A stretch of DNA of 64,000 nucleotides from Terebella lapidaria. Its lineage: Eukaryota; Annelida; Polychaeta; Terebellida; Terebellidae. Numbering within the stretch: position 1 is the first letter of the stretch; each line of letters begins with the position of its first letter. The notes under the pieces were generated by a model. The model saw only the letters and a program-made list of their open reading frames with translations, did not search any database and was not told the DNA's origin. Location: positions 2,701,001-2,765,000 of the forward strand of contig OX424563.1 in assembly GCA_949152475.1 (NCBI GenBank), in the 5' to 3' direction. Below, in pieces: positions 1-12,372 of this stretch. The translations under genes were made by a program, and so were the position numbers.

Positions 1-567
1 CAATTTTCACCACTGTTCAGAAATGATATGTGTAAAAACACAATTGGTGGTATATTGTTGTTTATAGCTTCTTCTAAGGTCTGTGAGGATAAAATAAAAT
101 AAATTTCGGGACTTGGTTTCCGGACAATAGCTCAAAAAGTATTCGAACAATGGCTGCAGAGACTTGGATGTTGGTTCATATACCACTAGGGAAGAAACCC
201 ATTGTTTTTGGGATCAATATGCCGTTCGACCTCAGGGACTTTTTGCCTGGTTCATCAGGCTCCCTGCATACAAGTATGCAGGGACGTTATCTTCGGACTT
301 GTGGCCCTAGGCAAACATCTCTCAGGGGTATTAGGAATGAACTTGACCTTGACCTGAAATTTTTCGGCGGGTTGCCATTTTTCGATCTCTTCAATATCGC
401 GGAAACAGTGTGTGACCTAAATCTAAACTTTTGATTTTAGTCAGCTTCTTATCAATTATTCTTTACACTGATGTGCTTCCCAGGCATTTTTAGGCCTTGA
501 CGTCTAGTCCAAATGTTTTTAGTAATGGGTGGCTAAGTTTTTGTTTAGGTGTGGGTGGCATACTTGT
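1..567. other. Upstream DNA without a recognised gene
   Basis: A 94-codon open stretch (150-434, + strand) is present, but I recognise no domain in it and see no splice or start context that would make it convincing. It lies directly before a LINE-like tail (568-798), so it may belong to the same old repeat. No other structure was seen. Confidence 0.3.
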
Positions 568-798
568 ACAGCCTGAAGGCTACATGGGCGCTTCCGGAAT
601 GGAATGTTTAGATGTGAGTGGCTTAGGGCGGTATGGGTTCTGGGGTTCCAGATTAACTGTACTATGAGGAACCAAAGCCTAAAGGCTACATATGGGCGCT
701 TCCTGGAACCACCTACCTGTATGTTGTTTATGTGGATCTTGTACAGTTTGTGTTTTAGTACCTGAATCCTAAATAAATGATGATGGTGATGATGATGA
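568..798 (+). repeat. LINE-like 3' tail with internal duplication and (TGA)n end
   Basis: Two related segments, 568-598 and 672-703, both carry a GCCT..AGGC mini-hairpin followed by CTACAT and GGGCGCTTCC. They are followed by AATAAA (772-777) and a short TGATGATGGTGATGATGATG tail (778-798). A duplicated hairpin plus a simple trinucleotide tail is typical of the 3' ends of non-LTR retrotransposons. No reverse transcriptase is visible next to it, so the family is not assigned. Confidence 0.4.
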
Positions 799-3753
799 AA
801 TGCATCACTCTATGTACTGTATATTGGTTGTAGTGATATTGCTTGAGTGATGAGTGCATAGCTATTTTGTAAAATGTCAAAAATTAATGTTGATATTTAC
901 AATGTGGTACAACATACCATAGAATTGCTTACTTGTTGCAGATACTTATCCGGACAACTTCCAAAGTGTTCAAGGACAGATGTTGGGACAGAATATCAGG
1001 TCTCATAGATTGCAGTGTCTATTTTGAATTTCAAAAAAACTACAAATAATTGGTGTAAACCCAAAACTTTGTACTTCAATTTTTTTTATAATTTCCTGAA
1101 ATATGTTTCCTTGATTTTGCATATTTCTCCACCAGCAAATTATTGATACGACTGCCCTGAACTCATAAAATCAATACTGTTGTCATTGATCAATGTTGAT
1201 TGTGAGTGACTCACTAGAACTTCCCAGATAGAATCTATATGAATAGAATCAATACGAGCAATACTGTTGAGTGATTGTTAAGTATATATGTGCGGCAAAA
1301 AGGAAAGACACATAATAGACAACAGTTCTTGGATGACAACGATGAGGCCGCACAATGAATACATGTACAATACACAGACAGCAGTATGTTATTGTTATCA
1401 ATGCATTTATCCCTGATGTTAACAATTAGGGCCACTCGCCGTGAGCAGTTAGTAACAAAAAACTTCTAATTGACCTATTGGCGTATTGCATATGACACAC
1501 AGTATAGCAGTGAGCCTGTTGGAAAGGTCAGACTTTACTCTCCACATGCAGGGTGACAACAGGACATATAATCATCCGATCACCGCGCCACACAGCTTCT
1601 GCCTGGCATCCTTGTACACAAACAGACAGAGCAACCCTGCTGAGTCTAATAAGCATTGTTTTCTCGCTATTCAACCATGTTAACGGCGTGATATTGGACA
1701 GTTGATGCTACATGGATTTGTATTGTGCTTGTAGGTTGATGCGAATGTAAACAGAGTGGATATTGATGCACGAAGTCAATGGTAGGATATTATGTATATG
1801 TATACCATGTATATCGTTATCTCATACATAGTGCTCAAAATGATGTTGATAGGACATATGATATTCTTGATTTGCTGTTGGATAACTTTTCTCTGTGTGT
1901 GTATTCATATAACTGGCTCGTGCCACGACGTTTATTCTTTCAGCTGCATAGCGACGTACCATAACATAAAAACTAGTCTGAAAATGAATCGCGCGCTAGA
2001 TCTATGAGATGTCAGTTCTCTATTGATCACAATCTGCTCGTGGGATGAGCGACATTTATGTGCTCACAGATGTTTTCTTATCGCACATTAAATCTTAATC
2101 GTTACAGGTATTTTCTGTGTACAGAATAGAAACATTGGAGAGTTAGAGTTCACAGCAGTAAACACACACATATGTAAGTTTGGACCATAATTTCACACAA
2201 ATTATTTCACACTCAACATTCAAGCAGGGTGATACTAATGAATAATAATTGCATGTATAATATGCATGTAGTCTGTAAATACACTTTCCAGCATTCACTC
2301 TATGTATATGGACAGTACATGTATACACGGTCAAAATGACGATCAAGCTGCTCAGTAATGGATAGCATCAATTAATAATGCTTCATGTATGGACCAGTCA
2401 ATACGTATAACGGTTGGTTTGTGATGTGTGCGATCGTGATATCACTTGGCAGCGGTGATCAATAAGTGGTCGGGGAAATACCTGTACAGTAACAGATGAA
2501 ATCAGGCAACTTCAAGCTTCAATACTTTATGGTCTATGTACATTGTAACGGTATGAATCTTTTGATGAATTTTCTCCCCTAAAAAAACTCATTCTTGTTT
2601 TCTGAGAAAAAAAACACTTTTTATGAATTTTCTAAAATATTGTACATGCACTTTTCATGCAAAACAAAATAATGGCTATACATGTATATTATAATGGCCA
2701 TGTTACCCCTGGTATTCACAAGTTTGATGAACTGTTGAAATGTAGTATAGAACCAAAAATTCATGTTTGTGCATTTGTTTGGGTCAGACTCGATACATAC
2801 ATACTCAGGCGGGATTGTCTCAGTCCGGCAGTGACCGATCATGAGGGAAGAAATACATGTACCCGGTATAGGTAGCTAATCCAATGGATGTATATATTGG
2901 TATCGGATATATGCAGCATACATACCGGTAGATATTGTCCGTTTTGGTAAGTCACAGCTGCAGAGAATAAAACAACACAAATGACAAAATTAGTGAACAT
3001 ACAGTAGATGTATATCTGCAGAAGTGGAAATGTGTGCAAACTTTCTAATCTCAATTCTGTCACCAATGAAATAAAGCCTTTGGACACGTTGAAAACTTGA
3101 GAACCGAAGTCAATTTTGTGCCTATCAACGTTGATGAGTAATGTAGATTGCCCGAGTTAAGACCTCCGCCAAATTGTCAATTAATCTTCCCACGGTCTGC
3201 ACCAAATGCTACACGAGTAAGCTGATATTACGTGAATGTGGAGGAGGGGTATTTTCATTAAAGGCTGGACGAAAACACGACACTGCGAGTGCTAGCTGTA
3301 GGGGACATTGTCACTGGCGGGCGAAGTGAATTATGTCGTGTAATGCCTGTATCGCCTCAGTTCCGGACTGACTGTTGTCAGGGGATCATATCAACGATTA
3401 AGCCTTCAGCGTCACAGCATCAAACAGTACACATGTTATAGCTCGGCATTTGACACAGACGGTTTTGGGCTTTCACGGTAATGAATAGTTTTTAGCATGA
3501 TTGCCGGCCGCTGGTCGGCAGCTGTCACTCAACAACACATTACTGCGGAAACCTGTGGCCTGCAACATCAGATCACACTTAGGTTAAGGATCAAATCCGT
3601 GCTTCCACTTCGCTGATGGACGGAAAAAGTCTTCCTTTCAGTTGGCCCAGAACTTTGTGACAAAACAATGTGATGTATCATTTGGCAGATCTATACTCAT
3701 AAATGTTTTAAATATTTTTCTTGTATTTGAAAGCATTTTCTTCTGTTCTGCAG
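799..3753. other. Region upstream of the exchanger gene, no coding feature recognised
   Basis: AT-rich DNA with many ACATGTA/TACATGT words and no open frame with recognisable homology. The sequence ending at 3753 (TTCTTCTGTTCTGCAG) is a good 3' splice site just upstream of the exchanger's start codon. At least one non-coding first exon and the promoter therefore probably lie in this stretch or further upstream. I could not locate them. Confidence 0.4.
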
Positions 3754-3768
3754 CACGAGGCTGGCACG

Positions 3769-4099
3769 ATGACGACTTTGACTGTGAACAACGATCGCCT
3801 ACGATGTGATATTGGCGGCCGTGGAACAACAGATTACCATGGTTACAGGGACCATGGCAACACGAGACAGCGAACTCCCGTACCCAAAACCTCACTATGC
3901 TTCCGTCGACTACAAAAACTTCCCAAATATGCAGCAATAGTCTGTGGAGCTGCCGTGGTATTGATCTTTCGGATATTATACTCTGATATAAGCCATCAAT
4001 CCATCAAACAGAATGCTGACAGGGACTTGGATTTGAACAGTCACAATGTCCTGGACTTCAAACATATCAACAATGGAGGCCTTAACCAGCACAGCTCAT
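3769..4099 (+). CDS. SLC24A5: NCKX coding exon 1 (start codon, N-terminal signal-anchor segment)
   Basis: ATG at 3769 is the first in-frame Met after a splice acceptor ending at 3753, so about 15 nt of 5' UTR sit in this exon. It encodes 110 residues plus one base (donor GTAAGT at 4100). The N-terminus is basic and poorly conserved, as is usual. A hydrophobic stretch at residues 54-70 ([14 protein letters not shown]) could be a signal sequence or anchor. It is followed by a hydrophilic linker. Confidence 0.85.
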
Positions 4100-7000
4100 G
4101 TAAGTTTCAGTGATCGTTACTGTAGAAGTGATCATTCTGCTGTCAACATGGTAAATAGGCAATAAATGAATGCCTAGATGTAGATTTATGTAAAAATTCT
4201 GGTTTTCTTGTTTGATTATTCCATGCAACTTAGACCGATTAATAAATTTTAAAATGTTGACAATTCTGTTGATCCGGTGATAACAAAACAAGTAAATGTA
4301 GATATGGATTAAATTGATTTTGCCTATGGTTTGTGTAAACATATAACTGTGTCAAGCAGACAGGAATTGATACAAGTTCTCATTGCTATCGTCCAGTCCA
4401 CTCACGACACCTGCTGTCGGTGTCCAAGAACTGCACGCCGCCAGCGATATCGCAGTTCCCACGACCGCTGTTTACCGCGGAGCAGAGAGCGAAGGGCGCG
4501 GTCATCTTACACATCCTCTTTGCTGCGTACATGTTCATCGCGCTCGCCATCGCCTGCGATGACTACTTCGTACCTGCCTGCGAGAAACTCTGCAGCTGTG
4601 AGTTTAGCTGTTCACTCCAGACACATGTAAACCTGATCTAAACTTAGAGATAGTAGCCTTTCATTACCATCAATTGTAAATACAGGTAGGTATAGTTTTG
4701 TGATTTGTTCATGATGGGATAGTGGTACTTTTCAAAATTTCACATCTTATATCTCCATTGTGGAATTGTGGAATACACAGACATCAAACCTTGTATACAT
4801 TATATATCTCATGCTTTTCATATGAAGAAGTTTGTTTATTCCCCAAATGGTCATGTTTTGCGTGTGTACCGCGTGTACATGTACCTGTTTTGTCTATTTG
4901 CTCCTACACTACGGTACTATCTACATGATCTGTTTGACCACATGACCTGAGAGCTAATTCATCAGCAGGCATGTGTGTGTATTCCAAACATTAATACATT
5001 AATTTCATCCGTTGCTTTTGTTCACCAGGACAATAGCATTAAATTGATGCTGCTTCGCCCCTCTCTATAACCCCACGGCACAGCCCCCCACGGCACAGCC
5101 CCCCACTCACACCCCCCCCCCCCTCCCACCCCCTTTACAAAACCTCCCAACTGCCTTCCATACAACAGGTAGTCGTATTTCAGGGCTGAATACCCTCATA
5201 TGCTCGGAATCATTAGATATATTCAGTATTTGGAGGTGTAACAGGCTGTGAAAATACCTGATAAAATATGCACTGGATCTGGTTGAGTATTAGTAGCAAC
5301 CTGTATCTACAAAACAGATCTGCTGAAGCTGACACGAACAATTCAGTTTGTAAAACTGTAATGTCAGTTGTACGTGAGCTATCAGAGGAGTTTTTAATAT
5401 GCTTTTCATACAGTTTTAATTTTAATCTTTGAAATCATCTCTATATTCTAACATTTTCACTAGTCTGTTAGTTGGGTAACAATATATACATGTGTACTTC
5501 GATAAAATGTACCAAACTTAACACAAAGTCCACCACAATTATAACTGTATAATATAATACATTCATAACATACAATACAATATACTATACATTTATAACA
5601 TGGATATTATATTCATACATGTGGATTGCATAAAGAAAATCTATTTACAACATGCATGTATATACATGATATACTTTACACAATGTACATAATTTATCCA
5701 TTTTGTTAACGGGTAGCTGTGTGATCAACAGTATTCACCCATATATCCCCAATCATCTATAGCATGTGTACTGAATAAACCATTTTAGGATGAAAAGAAT
5801 ATAATGTTCTACCTGGATCAAATTTATTGTTTCCCCTGGTTAAGATGCCCTCTCAGAATCATTGAATCTGAACAACCATGTCCAAAATGTCCAATTATGG
5901 GACTACTTTCTACCTATCAACAGTTATTCTACCTATTAACAGTTACTGCAATAAATTTTTGATTGAATCCCATTATAGCAAAATGCCTCTGGTTTTAATG
6001 AAATGATTTATAATCTACAATATTAAGAAGGTTCCTTGTTTCTGGTGGTCAGCAGTATTACAGTCTGAGGTGTAGAAATATTCCAAATTTTGGGAATTAT
6101 TCCATGCATGTTTGTTCTAATGATTCTATGTGTTGTTCATGTTAACATCTGAATGCCCCCAGTCTATTTAACATGTTTTGAAAGAATCATAAATGTTTGT
6201 GTTTTCCTAGTGCTGCATATGTCGGACGATGTTGCTGGGGCAACCTTCATGGCCGCAGGAAGTTCTGCTCCTGAGCTTGCGACGGCCTGCATCGGGGTCT
6301 TCATCGCCAAGGTAACCATAGCAATCAACATACACCCACAGGGTTCAGCATAACTGGGTACCAACATATTCTAGGGGAAGGGTTTTCATTGTCGAGGTAA
6401 CCATAGCAACCAACATACACCCAGAGGGCCCAGCAGTACTGGGAACCAACATTCTGGGGTAAGGGTATTTATTTTCCAGGTAACCATAGCATCCAACACC
6501 CTCAAAGGGTTAAGCATTACTGGGAAGTATATTCAGGGATAAACTCAAGTTCATTCATCAGTGAAACACGCTTTTTGGCCGTAGTTTTGTTATAAATAAC
6601 CGGATCAACTTGAAATTTTGTGTGTATTAATTGGGCATCATGTTGTAATTTTTCACCAAATTTCAGAGTTCTATCTCAAAAATTGAGAAAGTTGGCAATC
6701 CAACCCAATGTTAAATTTTGATCCCAACATGAAATTTCAAAGTCTGCATAAAAAACAATAATTTTTATTCGATGTATGAGTTATGTATTGCTTCAGAATA
6801 CACATATTTACTCAATATGAACCGACTATGCCTTCCGACTCTAAATCAACACAATAAGTTCATTCTGTATGGACATAAACACGATAAAAGTCCTAAATTT
6901 GTTGAGATTTACTTGATCACATTTCCGACTGAAATTCAACATTGGGTTAGATTGCCAACTTTTTCAATTTTTAGGTTACCGGACCTATGGTCAGATAACC

Positions 7001-10000
7001 TATTGGCATGGCGTTGCGTCCGTCGTCCGTCGTCGTCATCCGTCGTCGTCGTCGTCGTCCACATTTTTATCTTTTTTGTTTACGGGCGAATTCTTCTGAA
7101 ATTTTGCACAAAAATACTTAAAAATTATTCAAGAAGGAGGTATTTTTTAGTTTTTTGATTTTCGCATGTTTTTTCAAATTGGCGGCCGTTTTCGACGAAA
7201 AATGCCTGATTTTGGACTTTGGTGGCCATTTTCTCAAAATCTGTTCAGTAACTTTTTTTCTCTTTGATACATAACACTCCTCATATGTACTCCTATGATG
7301 TCTATAAATTTTGTTGCGCTTGAATCGCTCGAAGTGGACCATTTTGGCCCAAATGGGACTTTCCCATGTTAAATTCTCCTATGCTTTATAATGGGACACA
7401 TTATGCCTAATATCTCACTTAATATTGAGATTAGAGACTAGGAATCAATTGTGGACATATAGGAAATGATATATGCTGAATATTCTCGTGACCTTGAATT
7501 TGACCTCTGACCTCATTTTCAAGGTCAGAGCTTAAAGTGGCTGATATCTTGCTTATTGACGACTTTACAGCTTAGGAATCAGTTGTATATATGCTGAATA
7601 TTCTGATGACCTTGAATTTGACCTTTGACGGCATTTTTAAGGTCATAGGACAAAATGGCTAATATCTCGCTTGTTATCGACTTTACAGCTTAGGAATCAG
7701 TTATGAACATATAGGAAATGATATATGCAGATTATTGTCATGACCTTAAATTTGACCTTTGACCTCATTTTCAAGGTCCAAGGACAAACTGGCTCATATC
7801 TTGCTCCTCTATTGACTGTATGGCTTGGGAATCAATTGTGGACATGATGATATACACTGAATATTTTGATGACCTTAAATTTGACCTTTGCCCCTTCATT
7901 TTCAAGGCCACAGCACAAAATTGCTAATAACTCGCTGATTATTGAATTTACAGCTTAGCAATCAACTGTGGACATGATATATGCTTAATGTTATATATGC
8001 TGAATATTCTCTTGACCTTGAATTCAACCAGTGACCTGGCTAACATCTAAAATATTAAACATTGTCCGGTAACCTATCTTTGGCCCTTGGCCTAATTTTT
8101 AGATAGAATTCTGAAATTTTGTGAAAAATTACGGCATGATACCCAATTGAGAAACACGAAATTTCAAGTTGATCCGATCATCCAAAACAAAACTACGGCC
8201 AAAAAGCGTGTTTCACTGATGGATGAACTTCACTTTAGTGGTTTTATTTTTGCCCAGTTAGCTTTAGCAACCAACACACTGACAGGGCCAGAACCACGGA
8301 GATACATCTGACAACTAACATGTTATCACTGAAGTCTTCATTGTCCAGGTAACAATAGCAATCTAGAAACACCTGATCGATTTATGAATGCATGGTAACC
8401 AATAAATTCTTGGGGGACGTATTCCTATTGAAAAGGTAGCCATAGCATTTATAAGAAACACCTGCAGGGTTCATCAGTCCAGTGTTTCCATAATTATTCA
8501 ATCAGTTCGAACGGCTAAAAATAATTAAATTTTGAAATGTTCGAATTATTAGATTCACGATAAATTTGCCTGTTCGAACTAAACGAGTCGGTTTAAAAAT
8601 TATTGTTGTTCGAATTATTTGAGTGTTTAAACTAATTGAATATCGGACACTAACACGGGAGCTAGGAGTCTCCAGGGTGCTTGACTTTCAGGGTAACCAT
8701 GGATACCAACTAGTATAGTGGAGGTCTTGTTGCCAAGGTATTCAAGGTAACCAACCTGACCTTGGGCGTCTCTGGTCCTGGGGTTACAATACATGTACAG
8801 TGTAGATCATGATACATTCGCCTGTTCATTTGGATAGACAGTTCATTGGGTTACAGTAACCAGCATACACTTTAACTGACACCCGCAAGAGAAATCAGTG
8901 TCTTTCTTATCAGTTCCTGCATGAGGTTAGGCGCCGCACAAGGCTATTGCGGCTCTTTTTCTTGCTTTTTCTTCTATATTCAATAAGGATTGAAAAGGTG
9001 TGAGATGGATTAAATGGTATGTTTTCAGTGGACGAGTAGTAGAAGGTGCTTGGGCTGGTTAGGCTGTCCACTAACAAGGCAGAAACACCACATCAGATTA
9101 ATTACAGAATGAGCCAAGATTTATGCTTTCTTGTACACCAAAATAAATTTCGTAGATTAGACTAATTGGAGGATGGGAGGAAAGCATACAGTAGTTTGTC
9201 AGTAATCCTAATGGTCTATGTAGCAATCGTTTAGTAGCATTGTCTATTATGTCTTATTGGACTCCGCTGAACACTTTGCTGCCGAACAAGAACTTCATTG
9301 TTTCAGTAGCAATGTGCAAATTTACTCAAAATCATTTCACCACAAAATATGTCATACCGGTAAATTAATTGTGACGTTTTGTATTTATTCAGTGTGGTAC
9401 ATGCAGTTAGCAATATCAATAAAAATAATAGAAGCTGAGTCAACAGGGAAAATCAATACATACTGATAGAGAGACGAATGGGTATGTGTCAGAATTCTCT
9501 TTATTGGCTCATTACTCCATGAAAGTGGCATATTAAATCCTTGAACTTTGTGTGTCATCTGTTGCAAAACTTTATCAGAATCAGCATCACAGAGTAGTAC
9601 TAATTATCGGCCTGTATGTATGGATAAAAGGGTTAGTAAAATCCTCACCAAGATGTAATTGAGGGGGTTCTTTATCATGTTTAGCTTCCACACACAGAAA
9701 TTGGCATCAGCATTCTACCGTAAGAGCATGGGAAGTCTCAAAATTATACATGGATAGAGATTGCATCAAATGCAGCATCATTGACTGTTAAGGTCATACA
9801 CTAAAGACTGAATGTATAATGTACTGCTACAAGCCTATAAATGAGAAACCATGGATATCCCCTTCCATAATGGGGCAGGTACTTGCACCATAAATGTTTA
9901 ATCTTCATTACTTGAAGCACTCACTAATACTATTGTGACACCATAAACTGTATCAGTTCAGAACCATAAAGGTAAAGTGTCAGAATTATAAGTGTAAAGC

Positions 10001-12327
10001 ATCAGAACCATAGGTGTAGAGTATCAGGATGATAGGTGTAAAGTATCAGCACCATAAGTGTAAAGTGTCAGAACCATAAGTGTAAAGTATCAGAACCATA
10101 AGTATAAAGAATCAGAACCACACGTGTAAAGTATCAGAACCATAAGTGTGAAGTATCAGAACCGTGAGTGTAAAGTATCGGAACCATAAGTGTAAAGTAT
10201 CAGAACCATAAGTGTAAAGTATCAGAACCATAAGTGTAAAGTATCAGAACCATAAGTGTAAAGTATCAGAACCATAGGTGTAAAGTATCAGAACCATAGG
10301 TGTAAAGTATCAGAACCATAAGTGTAAAGTATCAGAGCCATAAGTGTAAAGTATCAGAACCATAAGTGTAAAGTATCAGAACCATAAGTGTAAAGTATCA
10401 GAACCATAAGTGTAAAGTATTAGAACCATAAGTGTAAAGTATCAGAACCATAAGTGTAAAGTATCAGAACCATAAGTGTAAAGTATCAGAACCATAAGTG
10501 TAAAGTATCAGAACCATAAGTGTAAAGTATCAGAACCATAAGTGTAAAGTGTCAGAACCATAAGTGTAAAGTGTCAGAACCATAAGTGTAAAGTATCAGA
10601 ACCATAAGTGTAAAGTGTCAGAACCATAAGTGTAAAGTATCAGAACCATGAGTGTAAAGTATCAGAACCATAAGTGTAAAGTATCAGAACCATAAGTGTA
10701 AAGTATCAGAACCATAAGTGTAAAGTATCAGACCATAAGACTAGTGTAACGTATTAGAACCATAAGTATAAAGTATCAGAACCATAGATGTAAAGTATCA
10801 GAACCATAGGTGTAAAGTGTCAGAACCATAAGTGTAAAGTGTCAGAACCATAAGTGTAAAGTATTAGAACCATAAGTGTAAAGTATCAGAACCATAAGTG
10901 TAAAGTATCAGAACCATAAGTGTAAAGTGTCAGAACCATAAGTGTAAAGTATCAGAACCATGAGTGTAAAGTATCCGAACCATAAGTGTAAAGTATCAGA
11001 ACCATAAGTGTAAAGTATCAGAACCATAAGTGTAAAGTATCAGAACCATAAGTGTAAAGTATCGGAACCATAAGTGTAAAGTATCAGAACCATAAGTGTA
11101 AAGTATCAGAACCATAAGTGTAAAGTATCAGAACCATAAGTGTAAAGTATCAGAACCATAGGTGTAAAGTATCAGAACCATAGGTGTAAAGTATCAGAAC
11201 CATAAGTGTAAAGTATCAGAGCCATAAGTGTAAAGTATCAGAACCATAAGTGTAAAGTATCAGAACCATAAGTGTAAAGTATCAGAACCATAAGTGTAAA
11301 GTATTAGAACCATAAGTGTAAAGTATCAGAACCATAAGTGTAAAGTATCAGAACCATAAGTGTAAAGTATCAGAACCATAAGTGTAAAGTATCAGAACCA
11401 TAAGTGTAAAGTATCAGAACCATAAGTGTAAAGTGTCAGAACCATAAGTGTAAAGTGTCAGAACCATAAGTGTAAAGTATCAGAACCATAAGTGTAAAGT
11501 GTCAGAACCATAAGTGTAAAGTATCAGAACCATGAGTGTAAAGTATCAGAACCATAAGTGTAAAGTATCAGAACCATAAGTGTAAAGTATCAGAACCATA
11601 AGTGTAAAGTATCAGACCATAAGACTAGTGTAACGTATTAGAACCATAAGTATAAAGTATCAGAACCATAGATGTAAAGTATCAGAACCATAGGTGTAAA
11701 GTGTCAGAACCATAAGTGTAAAGTGTCAGAACCATAAGTGTAAAGTATTAGAACCATAAGTGTAAAGTATCAGAACCATAAGTGTAAAGTATCAGAACCA
11801 TAAGTGTAAAGTGTCAGAACCATAAGTGTAAAGTATCAGAACCATGAGTGTAAAGTATCCGAACCATAAGTGTAAAGTATCAGAACCATAAGTGTAAAGT
11901 ATCAGAACCATAAGTGTAAAGTATCAGAACCATAAGTGTAACGTATTAGAACCATAAGTGTAAAGTATCAGAACCATAGGTGTAAAGTATCAGAACCATA
12001 GGTGTAAAGTATCAGAACCATAAGTGTAAAGTGTCAGAACCATAGGTGTAAAGTATCAGAACCATAAGTGTAAAGTATCAGAACCATAAGTGTAACGTAT
12101 TAGAACAATAAGTGTAAAGTATCAGAACCATAGGTGTAAAGTATCAGAACCATAGGTGTAAAGTATCAGAACCATAAGTGTAAAGTATCAGAACCATAAG
12201 TGTAAAGTGTCAGAACTGTGAAGATCTCATGATGCAGAGTTCTGAGTAATCTGTTGAGGAAGGCATAATAAATATGAATGTTGAAATTTGTATAAATTGG
12301 ATGAACTAAGCTAAATTTGGTATAATA

Positions 12328-12372
<45 letters not shown>

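Larger units (their letters stand above)
6547..8230. mobile_element. Non-autonomous DNA transposon with long (~180 bp) terminal inverted repeats
   Basis: The left end AAGTTCATTCATCAGTG (6547) and the inverted right end (to 8230) match for about 180 bp with scattered differences, through CACGCTTTTTGGCCGTAG. The inner arm contains AAAGTTGGCAATCCAACCC (6683-6701) and its inverse near 6941-6958. It is interrupted by a second element at 6975-8093. No transposase frame is present and I saw no clear TSD. The same inner-arm motif occurs in the element at 61821-62385, so the two are related. Confidence 0.8.

Noticed and set aside
150-434. 94-codon frame as a gene
   Set aside because: No recognisable homology, and it adjoins a LINE-like tail. 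Cannot be supported.
9951-12217. Regular short repeats that could be mistaken for a CRISPR array
   Set aside because: Units are contiguous 22-mers with no unique spacers, in animal intronic DNA. It is a minisatellite.
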